64,000 bases of DNA. It comes from Oscillospiraceae bacterium (GTDB lineage: Bacteria > Bacillota > Clostridia > Oscillospirales > Ruminococcaceae). The notes under the pieces were generated by a model. That model did not search any database and was not told the DNA's origin. It worked only from the letters and a program-made list of their open reading frames with translations. Made by a program: the position numbers and the translations under genes. Positions within the stretch are counted from its first letter, which is position 1; every line of letters starts with the position of its first letter. Location: the NCBI GenBank assembly GCA_031280965.1, contig JAITFZ010000026.1, positions 1 to 64,000 on the forward strand, given 5' to 3'. This document shows, one piece after another, positions 33,746-42,372 of this stretch.

Positions 33746-34273
33746 TCAAAACGGATAATCGTCATCGCTTACGGCGTTATCGACGAAATCCTGAGCATCT
33801 CCCTGCGACAGAGCGGGCGCTGCTGCCTGCGATGCAAGCGGCGGGATACCCTGCGGCTGGCTGTAACCGCCCTGAGCGGGACTCTGCTGACTGTTGTAGC
33901 TGTTATAATTCTGATAGTTGTTCTGATAACCTCCGGCTTGCGCCGCCTGTTGCTTGGGTTCGCCCGTAAAGCTCGCGTGGTCAACAATTATTTCAACTAT
34001 GTCACGGGTAACATTGTTTTTATCAACGTACTGCCGCGTTTGAAGTTCGCCGTCAAGCAGAATCATTCTGCCCTTGAAGAAATATCTGCTGATGAATTCC
34101 GCATTGTTGCGCCAGGCAACAATGTTGAAGAAATCAGACTTCCTGTCTTCGCCCTTCACCTGATAATTGCGCTCCACCGCTAATCTGAACGACAGCACGG
34201 GAACACCGTTCGGCGTTGATTTAAGCTCAAGGTCATGGCATATTCTGCCCATTAAAATTACTCGGTTGTACAT
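33746..34273 (-). CDS. ssb: Single-stranded DNA-binding protein
   Basis: 175 residues from the ATG at 34273 (GGAAAGG upstream). OB fold: MYNRVILMGRICHDLELKST, FRLAVERNYQV, FFNIVAWRNNAEF, GELQTRQYVDKNN. A Gln/Asn/Tyr-rich linker follows, and the acidic tip DDDYPF that recruits replication and repair proteins. Lies between rpsF and rpsR, the standard arrangement. Confidence 0.97.
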   Translation of the reverse strand: MYNRVILMGRICHDLELKSTPNGVPVLSFRLAVERNYQVKGEDRKSDFFNIVAWRNNAEFISRYFFKGRMILLDGELQTRQYVDKNNVTRDIVEIIVDHASFTGEPKQQAAQAGGYQNNYQNYNSYNSQQSPAQGGYSQPQGIPPLASQAAAPALSQGDAQDFVDNAVSDDDYPF

Positions 34274-34299
34274 AGCGAAGTTCCTTTCCATTTTTGCTC

Positions 34300-34322
34300 G
34301 GACGCAAAATGCGCGCCCCCTG
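34300..34322. repeat. Degenerate GGGCG-type palindromic unit between rpsF and ssb
   Basis: GGACGC-AAAAT-GCGCGCCCC with the tail CCTGTGATTTT. It resembles the units near topA, rplT and the holin. Confidence 0.4.
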
Positions 34323-34327
34323 TGATT

Positions 34328-34624
34328 TTACTCGCCCTGCCGTAAAACAACCATCGAGCGTAAAACGCCGTCTGTAATGTTTATAACGCGCTCAAATTCT
34401 GCCGGCACATCGGGTTCGGCATCGAATTTATACAGTACATAATAACCATCGGTCTCGTAATTGATAGGGTACGAAAGCTTGCGCTTGCCCCATTCATCAA
34501 CGCTTACAAGCTCCGCTTTTCCTTTAATCAAATCGGAAAATTTGGTTACAAGTGCCGGAATTGCTTCTTCTTCCTTAACGGAAAAAATCACCACAGCCTC
34601 GTACTTTTCGCTTATTTTAGCCAT
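34328..34624 (-). CDS. rpsF: 30S ribosomal protein S6
   Basis: 98 residues. YEAVVIFSVKEEEAIPALVT, WGKRKLSYPINYETDGYYVL and RVINITDGVLRSMVV match S6. AAGGAGG lies before the ATG. Forms a heterodimer with S18. First gene of the operon. Confidence 0.97.
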   Translation of the reverse strand: MAKISEKYEAVVIFSVKEEEAIPALVTKFSDLIKGKAELVSVDEWGKRKLSYPINYETDGYYVLYKFDAEPDVPAEFERVINITDGVLRSMVVLRQGE

Positions 34625-34764
34625 TACTTTACCTCCTTACAGATTACTCCCACATGATTTCCGCAACAATTTGCATACACTCAAATTGCCGCCGCCGTGA
34701 GAAAGGATTCTGCGTCATTACAAAAAATGACGCGGCAAACCGGGAAATTCCGGATAGCCTTAAT
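34625..34764 (-). ncRNA. rpsF operon leader, possible S6:S18-binding motif
   Basis: About 130 bases of leader. It contains GCGTCATT...AATGACGC, an 8-bp hairpin without a U-tract, flanked by CCG-rich segments (TTTGCCGC and CACGGCGGCGGC). Many bacteria control rpsF-rpsR through a leader that mimics the S6:S18 rRNA site with an unpaired CCG. The match is by general features only. Confidence 0.4.
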
Positions 34765-34794
34765 ATTATAACATACATTTATAGTGCTTGTCAA
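34765..34794 (-). promoter_or_regulatory. Sigma-A promoter of rpsF operon
   Basis: TTGACA (34789-34794), 18 bases, TATAAT (34765-34770) on the minus strand. Confidence 0.85.
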
Positions 34795-34822
34795 TAGAGA
34801 CAGTCCTAAAATTTTCCATAAA

Positions 34823-34862
34823 AAACAGACGTTCAGTCACACACTGCGCTAAACGCCCGTTT
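34823..34862 (-). terminator. Terminator after the SCP2 gene
   Basis: A 14-bp stem with several G-U pairs, followed by a T-run (TTTTTT) on the minus strand. Confidence 0.6.
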
Positions 34863-34872
34863 TAATATAAAC

Positions 34873-35214
34873 TTACGCGCTTCCGCCGAATAAAGCCGCC
34901 ATCTCCTTGCACTTTTCAATACTGCCGTCGATTTTAAGTTTTCCGGTCAGAAAAGCTGCTGTGCCGTTTAGTTCTCCGTTAATCATCTTCCGGAAGTTAA
35001 CGGACGATATCCTCATATTCGCCTGACGGTCGTTGTAATCGTAGGGTGCAATCGTAAGTTTGCCGTCTTTCACCTCAACGTAGAACACCTTTTTTATATC
35101 CGTCAGATTCACCTGAACCGCCAAGAAACCATGATAATTACTTCCGTCAAAATTGGCTGTTTTCTCTTTAATTTCCGCAAGAATATCTTCTAATGGTATA
35201 GAATTAGCCGCCAT
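34873..35214 (-). CDS. SCP2 sterol-binding domain protein
   Basis: 113 residues. A single SCP2 fold: VQVNLTDIKKVFYVEVKDGK, ANMRISSVNFRKMINGELNG, AFLTGKLKIDGSIEKCKEM. Such free-standing domains bind hydrophobic ligands; the ligand in Clostridia is not known. Start with GGGAGGG upstream. Encoded alone between rpsF and the CE4 gene. Confidence 0.9.
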   Translation of the reverse strand: MAANSIPLEDILAEIKEKTANFDGSNYHGFLAVQVNLTDIKKVFYVEVKDGKLTIAPYDYNDRQANMRISSVNFRKMINGELNGTAAFLTGKLKIDGSIEKCKEMAALFGGSA

Positions 35215-35332
35215 AAATAAGCCCTCCCGTTTAAAATAATTGTCTGTCTTTAATTATACTATTATTCACGGAAAATATCCATTTACATATTAGCTATAAA
35301 TTGTAATTTATGGAATTCTTTCTTGTATACAA

Positions 35333-35361
35333 TTGACAATCGCGTGTTTTTATGATAAAAT
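35333..35361 (+). promoter_or_regulatory. Sigma-A promoter of CE4 esterase gene
   Basis: TTGACA (35333-35338), 17 bases, TAAAAT (35356-35361), 42 bases before the start codon. Confidence 0.8.
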
Positions 35362-35403
35362 GAGCTTAAATGAGGGCAAGCAAAAAGAAAAGGAGTAAAA
35401 CCC

Positions 35404-36222
35404 ATGAGAAAACTAACAGGAATCATCGCATTGCTTTTAATGTTGTTCGCTTTCCCGGCTTGTGCCGGCGGCGATGCCGGTGCCGACAATCAAAACCCGC
35501 AGGACAACCAATCCGAAGCAGATAACATCACCGGGGATATTATAGAAGACGAGGAGGAGGAAGAAGTGGAAAATCCCGGCAATGTAACCGACCCCGATAA
35601 GCCGATTGTCGCGCTAACCCTGGACGACGGCCCCAACACCACTGTTTCCGCCGATATTCTCGATGCGTTGGAGGAACGCGGCGTTGTTGCTACATATTTT
35701 GTAATCGGCGGCAATATCAACGACCAAACCGCAGAGATTATGCGGCGCGCTTACGCGCTCGGCTGTGAATATGCCAATCACTCATGGGGCTGGGAATCGA
35801 TGGGTAGAATGGAAGCCGAAACGATTATCAAAAGCACTACAAGAACAAGCGACAAAATCGCAGAAATTCTCGGAGAAGACGCCCGTCCGCGTTTCTTCCG
35901 CGCTCCGAACCTCAATACGAGCGCCGAAATGCTCGAAACTGTGAAAGAACTCGGTTATCCCTTGATGAACGGTATAACGGGCAACGACTGGACTAATATA
36001 GATGCCGAGGGAATTTTTGATTTAATAGTGCCTAAGGTTGAAGACGGCAGTATAATTCTCCTCCACGACGGTACAAGCAACACCGCTACAGCCGAAGCTA
36101 TCGGCGATATAATCGATGCTTTGTTGGAAAAGGGGTTTCAATTCGTAACTTTAACCGAGATGTTTGAAATTAAAGGTATTGAACCGGAAGCCGGCAAAAT
36201 CTATAACAGCGTTTGGGGATAA
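35404..36222 (+). CDS. CE4 polysaccharide deacetylase lipoprotein, acetylxylan esterase-like
   Basis: 272 residues. A signal with a lipobox-like Cys20 (AFPAC) is followed by a very acidic linker to residue 60. NodB domain: VALTLDDGP (Asp73/Asp74), NHSWGWESM near 125, RFFRAPNL, GNDW, IILLHDG. The usual metal motif HSxxH has Trp in place of the second His. This and the FFRAPN motif recall clostridial acetylxylan esterases rather than peptidoglycan deacetylases (family knowledge, not tested). With the xylanases nearby, deacetylation of xylan at the cell surface is the best guess. AAAAGGAG precedes the ATG; own promoter and terminator. Confidence 0.82.
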   Translation: MRKLTGIIALLLMLFAFPACAGGDAGADNQNPQDNQSEADNITGDIIEDEEEEEVENPGNVTDPDKPIVALTLDDGPNTTVSADILDALEERGVVATYFVIGGNINDQTAEIMRRAYALGCEYANHSWGWESMGRMEAETIIKSTTRTSDKIAEILGEDARPRFFRAPNLNTSAEMLETVKELGYPLMNGITGNDWTNIDAEGIFDLIVPKVEDGSIILLHDGTSNTATAEAIGDIIDALLEKGFQFVTLTEMFEIKGIEPEAGKIYNSVWG

Positions 36223-36231
36223 AATAAATTA

Positions 36232-36266
36232 AAATAACCGCTTCTTTTTAAAGGAAGCGGTTATTT
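36232..36266 (+). terminator. Terminator of CE4 gene
   Basis: AAATAACCGCTTC (36232-36244) and its perfect complement (36254-36266). The A and T runs are part of the stem, so it can serve both this gene and the convergent serA. Confidence 0.85.
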
Positions 36267-36304
36267 CAGTTTGCAGAAAAAGTCGCTGTTGTTATTAAAT
36301 TAAT

Positions 36305-37474
36305 CTATACTCGCCTAATCGCTCTCACTGACACCACCGTATCTATCGCTTCAACCTTCGCCGCCAATCCGCGCTCATACCCTCTCACGTCAAGCACCGT
36401 GTAGGCATAATCCTTCTTCGATTTGCTCTCCATGTTCTCAATATTAGCCTTAGCGTCCGCCATAACCTTGGTAATCTGCGTAATCACGCCGTCCACATTC
36501 TTATGAATTACGCAAATCTTAGCGTCGCCGGTCATCTGCATTGTCAGATTCGGGAGATTCACGCTGTTGGTTATGTTGCCGTTTTCGAGATAGTCTATAA
36601 GCTGATTTGCCGCCATAATTGCGCAGTTATCCTCGCTTTCGGGGGTGGAAGCGCCGAGGTGCGGGATTGCGATTACGCCTTCAACGCCAATCAGCGCATC
36701 GGTCGGGAAGTCGGTCACATAGCAAGCCATACCGCCGCCTTTAAGCGCGGCAATTACCGCGTCGTCATCAACTAAGTCGGCACGCGCAAAGTTAAGAATC
36801 CGCACATTCTTTTTCATGGTTGCAATGGACTCCGCATTAATCATCTTCTTCGTATCGGCGGTTGAAGGCGCGTGAAGCGAGATATAATCGCAGTTTTCGT
36901 ATATTTCGCGCGGGTTTTTTACGTAATGCAGTTTTCTTGACAAACTAAGCGCTCCGTCAACGGACAAATAAGGGTCACAGCCGTAGATTTCCATACCAAG
37001 ACTTGCCGCGGCGTTGGCAACCATTGCGCCGATTGCGCCAAGCCCGATTACGCCAAGCTTCTTGCCCTTGATTTCGGGGCCGGTGAAGTCGCCTTTGCCT
37101 TTTTCCACGAGTGCGGGAACATCGTCGCCTTTGCCTTTAAGCGTCTTTGCCCAGTCGAGGGCGGCGGGAACTCTGCGGCTCGACAGGAACAGCCCCGCAA
37201 GCACTAATTCCTTAACGCCGTTTGCGTTTGCGCCGGGTGTGTTGAATACCACGATACCTTTTTCACTGCACTTTTCAACAGGAATGTTGTTAGTGCCTGC
37301 TCCGGCTCTTGCGATTGCGCGCAGACCGTCGTTCAATGCAAACTCATGCATGGAAGCCGAGCGCACCATTACCGCTTTCGGGTCGGAGATGTCGGTGCCG
37401 AGACTGTACTTGCTTTTGTCGAATAAGCTTGTGCCGCATGCCGCGATTTTGTTTAGGGTGAGAATGTTGTACAT
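36305..37474 (-). CDS. serA: D-3-phosphoglycerate dehydrogenase
   Basis: 389 residues. First step of serine synthesis. NAD site KLGVIGLGAIGAMVANAAASLG, substrate Arg in RIARAGAGTNNIP-like AIARAGAGTNNIPVEKC, RILNFARADLVDD, catalytic His in IPHLGASTPESE. It ends with an ACT domain (KICVIHKNVDGVITQITKVM), giving the short type with only one regulatory domain. Directly follows serC (TAAATG). Confidence 0.96.
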   Translation of the reverse strand: MYNILTLNKIAACGTSLFDKSKYSLGTDISDPKAVMVRSASMHEFALNDGLRAIARAGAGTNNIPVEKCSEKGIVVFNTPGANANGVKELVLAGLFLSSRRVPAALDWAKTLKGKGDDVPALVEKGKGDFTGPEIKGKKLGVIGLGAIGAMVANAAASLGMEIYGCDPYLSVDGALSLSRKLHYVKNPREIYENCDYISLHAPSTADTKKMINAESIATMKKNVRILNFARADLVDDDAVIAALKGGGMACYVTDFPTDALIGVEGVIAIPHLGASTPESEDNCAIMAANQLIDYLENGNITNSVNLPNLTMQMTGDAKICVIHKNVDGVITQITKVMADAKANIENMESKSKKDYAYTVLDVRGYERGLAAKVEAIDTVVSVRAIRRV

Positions 37475-38551
37475 TTAGTTGTCCTCCTCAAATTTTTTCA
37501 TAAATTCTACTAATTTTTCCACGCCCTCGATGGGCATAGCGTTATAAATAGACGCTCTCATGCCGCCTACCGAGCGATGCCCCGCAAGATTTACGAAACC
37601 TGCCGCCTTTGCTTCTTTTATGAACTTCTTGTCGAACTCTTCGTTTCCTGTGACAAACGGCACGTTCATTAACGAGCGGAATTTCTTCTCAACCGTACTC
37701 TTAAACAGCTTTGAGCTGTCTAAGTAATCATACAGAACCGCCGCTTTCTTCTCATTATGCTGTTTCATCGCGGCAAGTCCGCCTTTAGACTTTATCCACT
37801 CCAATACTAACTTGCACATATAAATCGAATACGTAGGCGGCGTGTTGTAAAGTGAATCGCTGTCGGCGTAAGTCTTGTACTGAAGCATGGTCGGGACTTT
37901 AGAGCCGGATAAATCGCGGATTAAATCCTCGCGGATAATCACAACCGTTACGCCGGCGGGTGCTACGTTTTTCTGGGCGCAGGCGTAGATTAAGCCGTAC
38001 TTAGACACATCAGCGGGCTCGGAAAGGATACAGGACGACATGTCCGCCACTAAAGGCACACTGCCGGTATCGGGGAGCGCGGGGAACTTTGTGCCGAAAA
38101 TCGTGTTGTTGTAGCAGATGTGGAAGTAATCCGCTTCGGGGTCGAACGTCCCGCTGTCAAGCTCCGGGATATATGAGAAGGTTTTATCTTTGGAAGACGC
38201 GACGATATTCGCGGTTCCGTAGCGCATGGCTTCGGATTGAGCCTTGCCTGCCCACTGACCCGTCACTACAAAGTCTGCTTTACCCTTAACCATAAGGTTA
38301 AGCGGAATCATGTCGAACTGCATGTTCGCGCCGCCCTGTAAAAACAGAACCTTGTAGTTGCCGGGAATCCCCAGCACTTCACGGAATAACGCCCCGCAAT
38401 CGCCGTGAATCGCTTCGTACTCCTTTGAACGGTGCGACATCTCCATGACCGACTGCCCCGAATCGCCGTACTCAAACAGCTCCGAAGCGGCTTTTTTTAA
38501 GACCTCCTCCGGCAGAACCGCCGGACCTGCGCTAAAATTATAAACTCTCAT
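37475..38551 (-). CDS. serC: Phosphoserine aminotransferase
   Basis: 358 residues. Second step of serine synthesis, PLP-dependent. FSAGPAVLPEEVL start, EMSHRSKEYEAIH, FLQGGANMQFDMIP, the PLP lysine in YACAQKNVAPAGVTVVII, GGMRASIYNAMP at the end. AAGGAGG lies before the ATG. serB is not present here. Confidence 0.97.
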   Translation of the reverse strand: MRVYNFSAGPAVLPEEVLKKAASELFEYGDSGQSVMEMSHRSKEYEAIHGDCGALFREVLGIPGNYKVLFLQGGANMQFDMIPLNLMVKGKADFVVTGQWAGKAQSEAMRYGTANIVASSKDKTFSYIPELDSGTFDPEADYFHICYNNTIFGTKFPALPDTGSVPLVADMSSCILSEPADVSKYGLIYACAQKNVAPAGVTVVIIREDLIRDLSGSKVPTMLQYKTYADSDSLYNTPPTYSIYMCKLVLEWIKSKGGLAAMKQHNEKKAAVLYDYLDSSKLFKSTVEKKFRSLMNVPFVTGNEEFDKKFIKEAKAAGFVNLAGHRSVGGMRASIYNAMPIEGVEKLVEFMKKFEEDN

Positions 38552-38592
38552 GATTGCCTCCTTACATATTTTGCAAAATCTGTTATAATTCT

Positions 38593-38622
38593 ATTATAAG
38601 TTAAATTAATATCAAAAGTCAA
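38593..38622 (-). promoter_or_regulatory. Sigma-A promoter of serCA
   Basis: TTGACT (38617-38622), 18 bases, TATAAT (38593-38598) on the minus strand. No T-box or riboswitch is visible in the short leader. Confidence 0.7.
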
Positions 38623-38695
38623 TATATTGATTTTTACAAATTTTTATGTTATTATGTAAGAAGATTATACGAATTAGTGTTAATAGGCGGAAAAT

Positions 38696-39547
38696 ATGAA
38701 AAAAAACATTCTGATTATCAGCGACTCGGGAAATTTTCACTACGTGACAGAGGCAATTTTTAAAGAGCGGTACACGGTTTTTATGTCAGAAACCGAAAAA
38801 GACGCCTTTTCGGTTCTCGCCGCGAGTCCGATTAGCCTCATTATTATGACCGCTTCAATAAAAGCGGGGACAAAACAGCAGGACGGCTTCAAGTTTCTTG
38901 AGCGGCTCCGCAGTTCGGGCAAGCGGTTTTCCGACACGCCTGTGATTTTGGTTGCGCCGCTGATTGCGCCCGTAATTATCTCAAAGGCGCATGAATACAA
39001 TGTTTCGGAATTAATACAGCTTCCCTTTGACCCTATTGCCTATGACGAAAAGGTCGGAGAGGTTCTGTTTAAGTTCTCGCCTGCCCGCGAGCGACCCGAC
39101 CCTGTTACCGGACTGCCTAAGAAGTATGCGGGGGAACAGAGCATAGCCGCTTTGCTTGAAAGCGGCAGGAAAGGCGCGCTCATGCTTATAGACCTCGACC
39201 ACTACAGCTTCGTCTGTACGGGTATAAGCGAAAAGACATTGCTTACCTGCCGCAACATAATTCAGGAGGAGATTGACGAAAAGGCGGTGCTTGCAGTATT
39301 GAAAGCAGGCGGTTTCCTGCTTTTTGTACCTGAGTTGCGCGAGCGGGAAAAAGTGCAGAATTATGCGGCGCGCCTGATTAAGAAAATTCTTGAGCGGGTT
39401 GAAAGCGAAAAAGTATATGTTTCAATAGGGCTTGCGGTTTCGGAGCGGCACGGGAAAAATTACGAGGACTTATACCTTGCTTGCGACAAGGGGCTCGGTG
39501 AGGCACGCAAGCACGGGAAAAATTTAGCGAAGTTTTATTCGTGGTGA
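38696..39547 (+). CDS. Degenerate receiver plus degenerate GGDEF protein
   Basis: 283 residues. Residues 1-125 have a CheY-like pattern, but the phosphate-accepting Asp at the end of strand 3 is Thr (LIIMTASIK), although the Lys region is partly kept. Residues about 135-283 look like a GGDEF domain: DPVTGLPKKY, MLIDLDHYSFV, then KAGGFLLF where GGDEF should be, and VYVSIGLAVSERH...LYLACDKGLGEARKHGKN. It is probably not a diguanylate cyclase. A scaffold or nucleotide-sensing role in control of the polysaccharide genes downstream is possible (inference). Confidence 0.7.
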   Translation: MKKNILIISDSGNFHYVTEAIFKERYTVFMSETEKDAFSVLAASPISLIIMTASIKAGTKQQDGFKFLERLRSSGKRFSDTPVILVAPLIAPVIISKAHEYNVSELIQLPFDPIAYDEKVGEVLFKFSPARERPDPVTGLPKKYAGEQSIAALLESGRKGALMLIDLDHYSFVCTGISEKTLLTCRNIIQEEIDEKAVLAVLKAGGFLLFVPELREREKVQNYAARLIKKILERVESEKVYVSIGLAVSERHGKNYEDLYLACDKGLGEARKHGKNLAKFYSW

Positions 39548-39584
39548 TGTTAAAAAGAATTTATATATTTTGGAGAAAAATTTC

Positions 39585-39944
39585 ATGAAAAATATACTCA
39601 TCATAGGCGATAATATCCGGGAAATCAACAAACTCAGGCGGCATTTCATCGGCGGATTCAAGGTCAGCGCGACGAATTCCGCCGAGAACGCTTTAAGCGT
39701 CATGCAAAATAAAGCAACCGACCTTGCAGTTTTTCATGCCGGCGCGGATTTAAGCCCGATGTTCGGCTTTTATAAGGGGCTTCGCAAGAACCCCGCGACA
39801 GAAAGTCTGCCGCTTTTGGTTATAGCGGCTCCGGCAGCGCTTTACGCGCTGTCAGAAACTGTAACGCTGAGAAATACGGTGGTGGTTGACTCCGGCGTTT
39901 CCGAGGATGATATGGAGGGTGTTATAAATTCTGTTTTAGGATAA
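39585..39944 (+). CDS. Stand-alone degenerate receiver-domain protein
   Basis: 119 residues from the ATG at 39585, with GGAG 9 bases upstream. ILIIGDNIREINKLRRHFIG starts like a CheY strand 1, but the strand 3 Asp is replaced by His (DLAVFHAGAD). The C-terminal part keeps a LPLLVIAAPAALYA strand. It resembles the N-terminal half of the preceding protein and probably arose by duplication. It lies 37 bases after that gene. Confidence 0.65.
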   Translation: MKNILIIGDNIREINKLRRHFIGGFKVSATNSAENALSVMQNKATDLAVFHAGADLSPMFGFYKGLRKNPATESLPLLVIAAPAALYALSETVTLRNTVVVDSGVSEDDMEGVINSVLG

Positions 39945-40037
39945 GAAAAATGAAAAGGTTCACGGAACCGCAAACTTATCCGTTATAGTTTTTCACCACA
40001 TGTTTTTGTGCATATTTAACAAACTTTCCGCTATATG

Positions 40038-40066
40038 TTGATTTTTAATTTAAAATGTGGTAAAAT
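40038..40066 (+). promoter_or_regulatory. Promoter of the polysaccharide module
   Basis: TTGATT (40038-40043), 17 bases, TAAAAT (40061-40066), about 85 bases before the sugar transferase start. Confidence 0.6.
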
Positions 40067-40150
40067 TATTTAATGTACTATAGTATAGAAGTCAAATCCG
40101 ATGGCATTTCGTCAGAAATCATTACACGAAAACCGAAAGGATGAGTAAAA

Positions 40151-40894
40151 ATGAACAGCACTTTAGGTTACATAGACGGCACAACGGCATTGAAAAACGA
40201 GGAATATGAAGCATTAAACGCTGAAATCGCTTTTTCCGGAAACCCGCCGCGCATTAAGGCGGTTACAAAAGCAAAGCAGCGGCGTCTTCATACCTATCTC
40301 TTCTTTAAACGCGGCTTCGATATATTTGCTTCGTTTTTCGGGTTGGTTTTTCTTCTGCCGCTTTTTCTTATTGTCGCAACTATAATCCGCATCGACTCAA
40401 AAGGAAAGGCGATTTATGCACATAATCGAATCGGAAGAAACGGAAAGCCGTTTAAAATGTACAAATTCCGCAGTATGGTACATAACGCCGATGAGGTTTT
40501 ATCACGCTTCACTCCTGAACAAAAAGCGAAATTTGAGGTTAACTTCAAACTTGAAGACGACCCGCGTATAACTAAAATTGGCGTGGTTTTAAGAAAAACC
40601 AGTCTTGATGAGCTTCCGCAGCTTATTAATATTCTCCGCGGCGAGCTAAGCATAGTGGGGCCGCGCCCGATTGTCAAAAGCGAGATGTATAAATACGGCG
40701 AGAATATGAACAAACTAACCTGTGTAAAGCCCGGTCTTACCGGATACTGGCAGGTTAGGGGCAGAAGCACCACCACTTACGAGGAACGGGTTGCCATGGA
40801 TATGTTTTATATTGACAACCTTTCGTTATTATTGGATGTGAAAATCTTTTTTGCCACTTTCGCCGCCGTACTCCGAAAGCAGGGCGCGCATTAA
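40151..40894 (+). CDS. Polyprenyl-phosphate sugar-1-phosphate transferase
   Basis: 247 residues. A membrane helix near residue 60 (IFASFFGLVFLLPLFLIVAT) is followed by the WcaJ/PglC-type catalytic domain: AIYAHNRIGRNGKPFKMYKF, LRKTSLDELPQLINILRGEL, SIVGPRP, CVKPGLTGYWQVRGRS. It loads the first sugar phosphate onto undecaprenyl phosphate at the membrane to start exopolysaccharide or glycan repeat units. AAAGGATG precedes the ATG. The glycosyltransferases that should follow are not in the window. Confidence 0.93.
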   Translation: MNSTLGYIDGTTALKNEEYEALNAEIAFSGNPPRIKAVTKAKQRRLHTYLFFKRGFDIFASFFGLVFLLPLFLIVATIIRIDSKGKAIYAHNRIGRNGKPFKMYKFRSMVHNADEVLSRFTPEQKAKFEVNFKLEDDPRITKIGVVLRKTSLDELPQLINILRGELSIVGPRPIVKSEMYKYGENMNKLTCVKPGLTGYWQVRGRSTTTYEERVAMDMFYIDNLSLLLDVKIFFATFAAVLRKQGAH

Positions 40895-40908
40895 TCATAT
40901 TATCTAAT

Positions 40909-40961
40909 CGGGGAAAATGTCGTTTTCATTACTCGTTGGTGAGGAAAGGACTTTATGAAAA
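40909..40961 (+). repeat. Leader repeat copy D (before Wzz-like gene)
   Basis: 53-base short variant: CGGGGAAAATGTCGTTTTC (hairpin 1 with one G-U pair), then TTGGTGAGGAAAGGACTTTATGAAAA. It lacks the 5' part and hairpin 2. Constant ATG at 40955 reads ATG AAA AAA TGA, overlapping the next start as ATGA. Confidence 0.85.
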
Positions 40962-40962
40962 A

Positions 40963-41670
40963 ATGAGCAATACCGAATTCACTGTTGATATAAAAACCCT
41001 GCTGCGGATTCTGAAAAAATATGCGGCGATTATAGCCGCCGTTACCGTTATCGCGGTCTTCGCGGCTTTGATTATTTCTGAATTCGTGCTTCCGAAAAGA
41101 TACTCGGCAGTCGCTAAATTTTATATTGAAAACAGCAGGGTTCAAAGCGAAATCGTAAATGTTCAGGACATAACCGCCGCCCGCAATATGGTAAATACCT
41201 GTGCCGAGCTTTTCACAACACGGAGCATAACCGCCCGTCTTAAAGAAGAAGCAGGCGTAAATTATTCCGTTGATGAACTCATGAATATGGTCAGAATGGG
41301 TACGTCCAACAATACTGAATTCCTTAGAATAACCATAACAGCCGGCAGTCCGCAGATGGCGGAATACCTGCTAAAGCACTTTGTTGTAATATGCGAGGAC
41401 GAATTCAATAATATTGTGGTTTCCGGCAGTATCAGCTTAGTTGACGAACCGTACTCAACGGGAAGCCCGGTCTTCCCGAACACCCGGCTGTTCGTCGTCG
41501 CCGGATTATTCATAGGTTTTGCGCTTACTTTTTTAACCGTATTCATAAAGGAAATCCTTGACATTAAAGTTAAAGCGGAAGACGACCTGTTCAGAATATA
41601 CAACATCCCTGTATTTGCCGAGGTTATGTGCTTCGATGCCAAGGTTAAGGGGGAATATAATTATGAGTAG
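40963..41670 (+). CDS. Polysaccharide chain-length determinant (Wzz/YveK type)
   Basis: 235 residues from the ATG at 40963. Two membrane helices (about 20-42, IIAAVTVIAVFAALIISEFV; and about 175-200, VVAGLFIGFALTFLTVFI) flank an extracellular domain of 130 residues. Gram-positive Wzz proteins activate the separate tyrosine kinase, encoded next. A longer frame from 40936 only reads through the leader repeat. The stop overlaps the kinase start by 8 bases. Confidence 0.9.
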   Translation: MSNTEFTVDIKTLLRILKKYAAIIAAVTVIAVFAALIISEFVLPKRYSAVAKFYIENSRVQSEIVNVQDITAARNMVNTCAELFTTRSITARLKEEAGVNYSVDELMNMVRMGTSNNTEFLRITITAGSPQMAEYLLKHFVVICEDEFNNIVVSGSISLVDEPYSTGSPVFPNTRLFVVAGLFIGFALTFLTVFIKEILDIKVKAEDDLFRIYNIPVFAEVMCFDAKVKGEYNYE

Positions 41671-42361
41671 CGGAAAAAAGAGAAGTCTGCTCGGTCAGAG
41701 TACGCCGTTCGTTATTTCGGAAGCGTACAAAACAGCCCGTACCAACCTCATGTTCTCGCTTGCCACAAGTGAGCGGAAAATCGTTGTAATAACAAGCTCG
41801 AACCCATCCGAAGGCAAAAGCACCACCTGCTCAAATTTAGCGCTGACGCTCGCAAGCATGGGTGCGCCTACACTCATTATTGACGCGGATTTAAGAAAGC
41901 CGACAATTCACAGTCTGTTCGGGATTCCGAATAAAAAAGGGCTCTCGTCAATACTCGGAGGGTTCGATAAAATAGACGATGCGATTGAATATAACGTTGA
42001 GGAAAATTTAGATGTTATAACCTCCGGACCTATTCCGCCCAACCCTGCGGATTTGCTCGCGTCAGACCTCATGGACAGTCTTTTGAAAGCCCTGTCGAAG
42101 CATTACGATTATATATTAATCGACACGCCGCCGATTAATGTAGTCAGCGACTCGCAATTAATGAACAACATCATTTCGGGGATTCTCTTCGTGGTTTGGG
42201 AAGGTACGACGACCCATACGGATATTAATTCAGCACTGCGCTCTGTTGAAATGGCAAGCGGCAAGGTTCTCGGCTTTGTAAAAGCCAACTGCAACGCCAA
42301 GGGCGCAAAAAACTACAAGAAGAATTATAAATACTCATACGGCAGAAAACCCCGGAAATAG
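41663..42361 (+). CDS. Bacterial tyrosine kinase (CpsD/YwqD type)
   Basis: 232 residues from the ATG at 41663. Walker A SSNPSEGKSTTCSNLALTLA, Walker A' LIIDADLRKPT, Walker B YILIDTPPINVVSD. The C-terminus has a tyrosine cluster (NYKKNYKYSYGR) that is the likely autophosphorylation site. It acts with the Wzz-like protein to control polysaccharide export length. Confidence 0.93.
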   Translation: MSSGKKRSLLGQSTPFVISEAYKTARTNLMFSLATSERKIVVITSSNPSEGKSTTCSNLALTLASMGAPTLIIDADLRKPTIHSLFGIPNKKGLSSILGGFDKIDDAIEYNVEENLDVITSGPIPPNPADLLASDLMDSLLKALSKHYDYILIDTPPINVVSDSQLMNNIISGILFVVWEGTTTHTDINSALRSVEMASGKVLGFVKANCNAKGAKNYKKNYKYSYGRKPRK

Positions 42362-42372
42362 GATATTTAGTT

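Noticed and set aside
38552..38695. Serine or T-box type riboswitch before serC
   Set aside because: The promoter lies too close to the start and no conserved T-box sequence is present.
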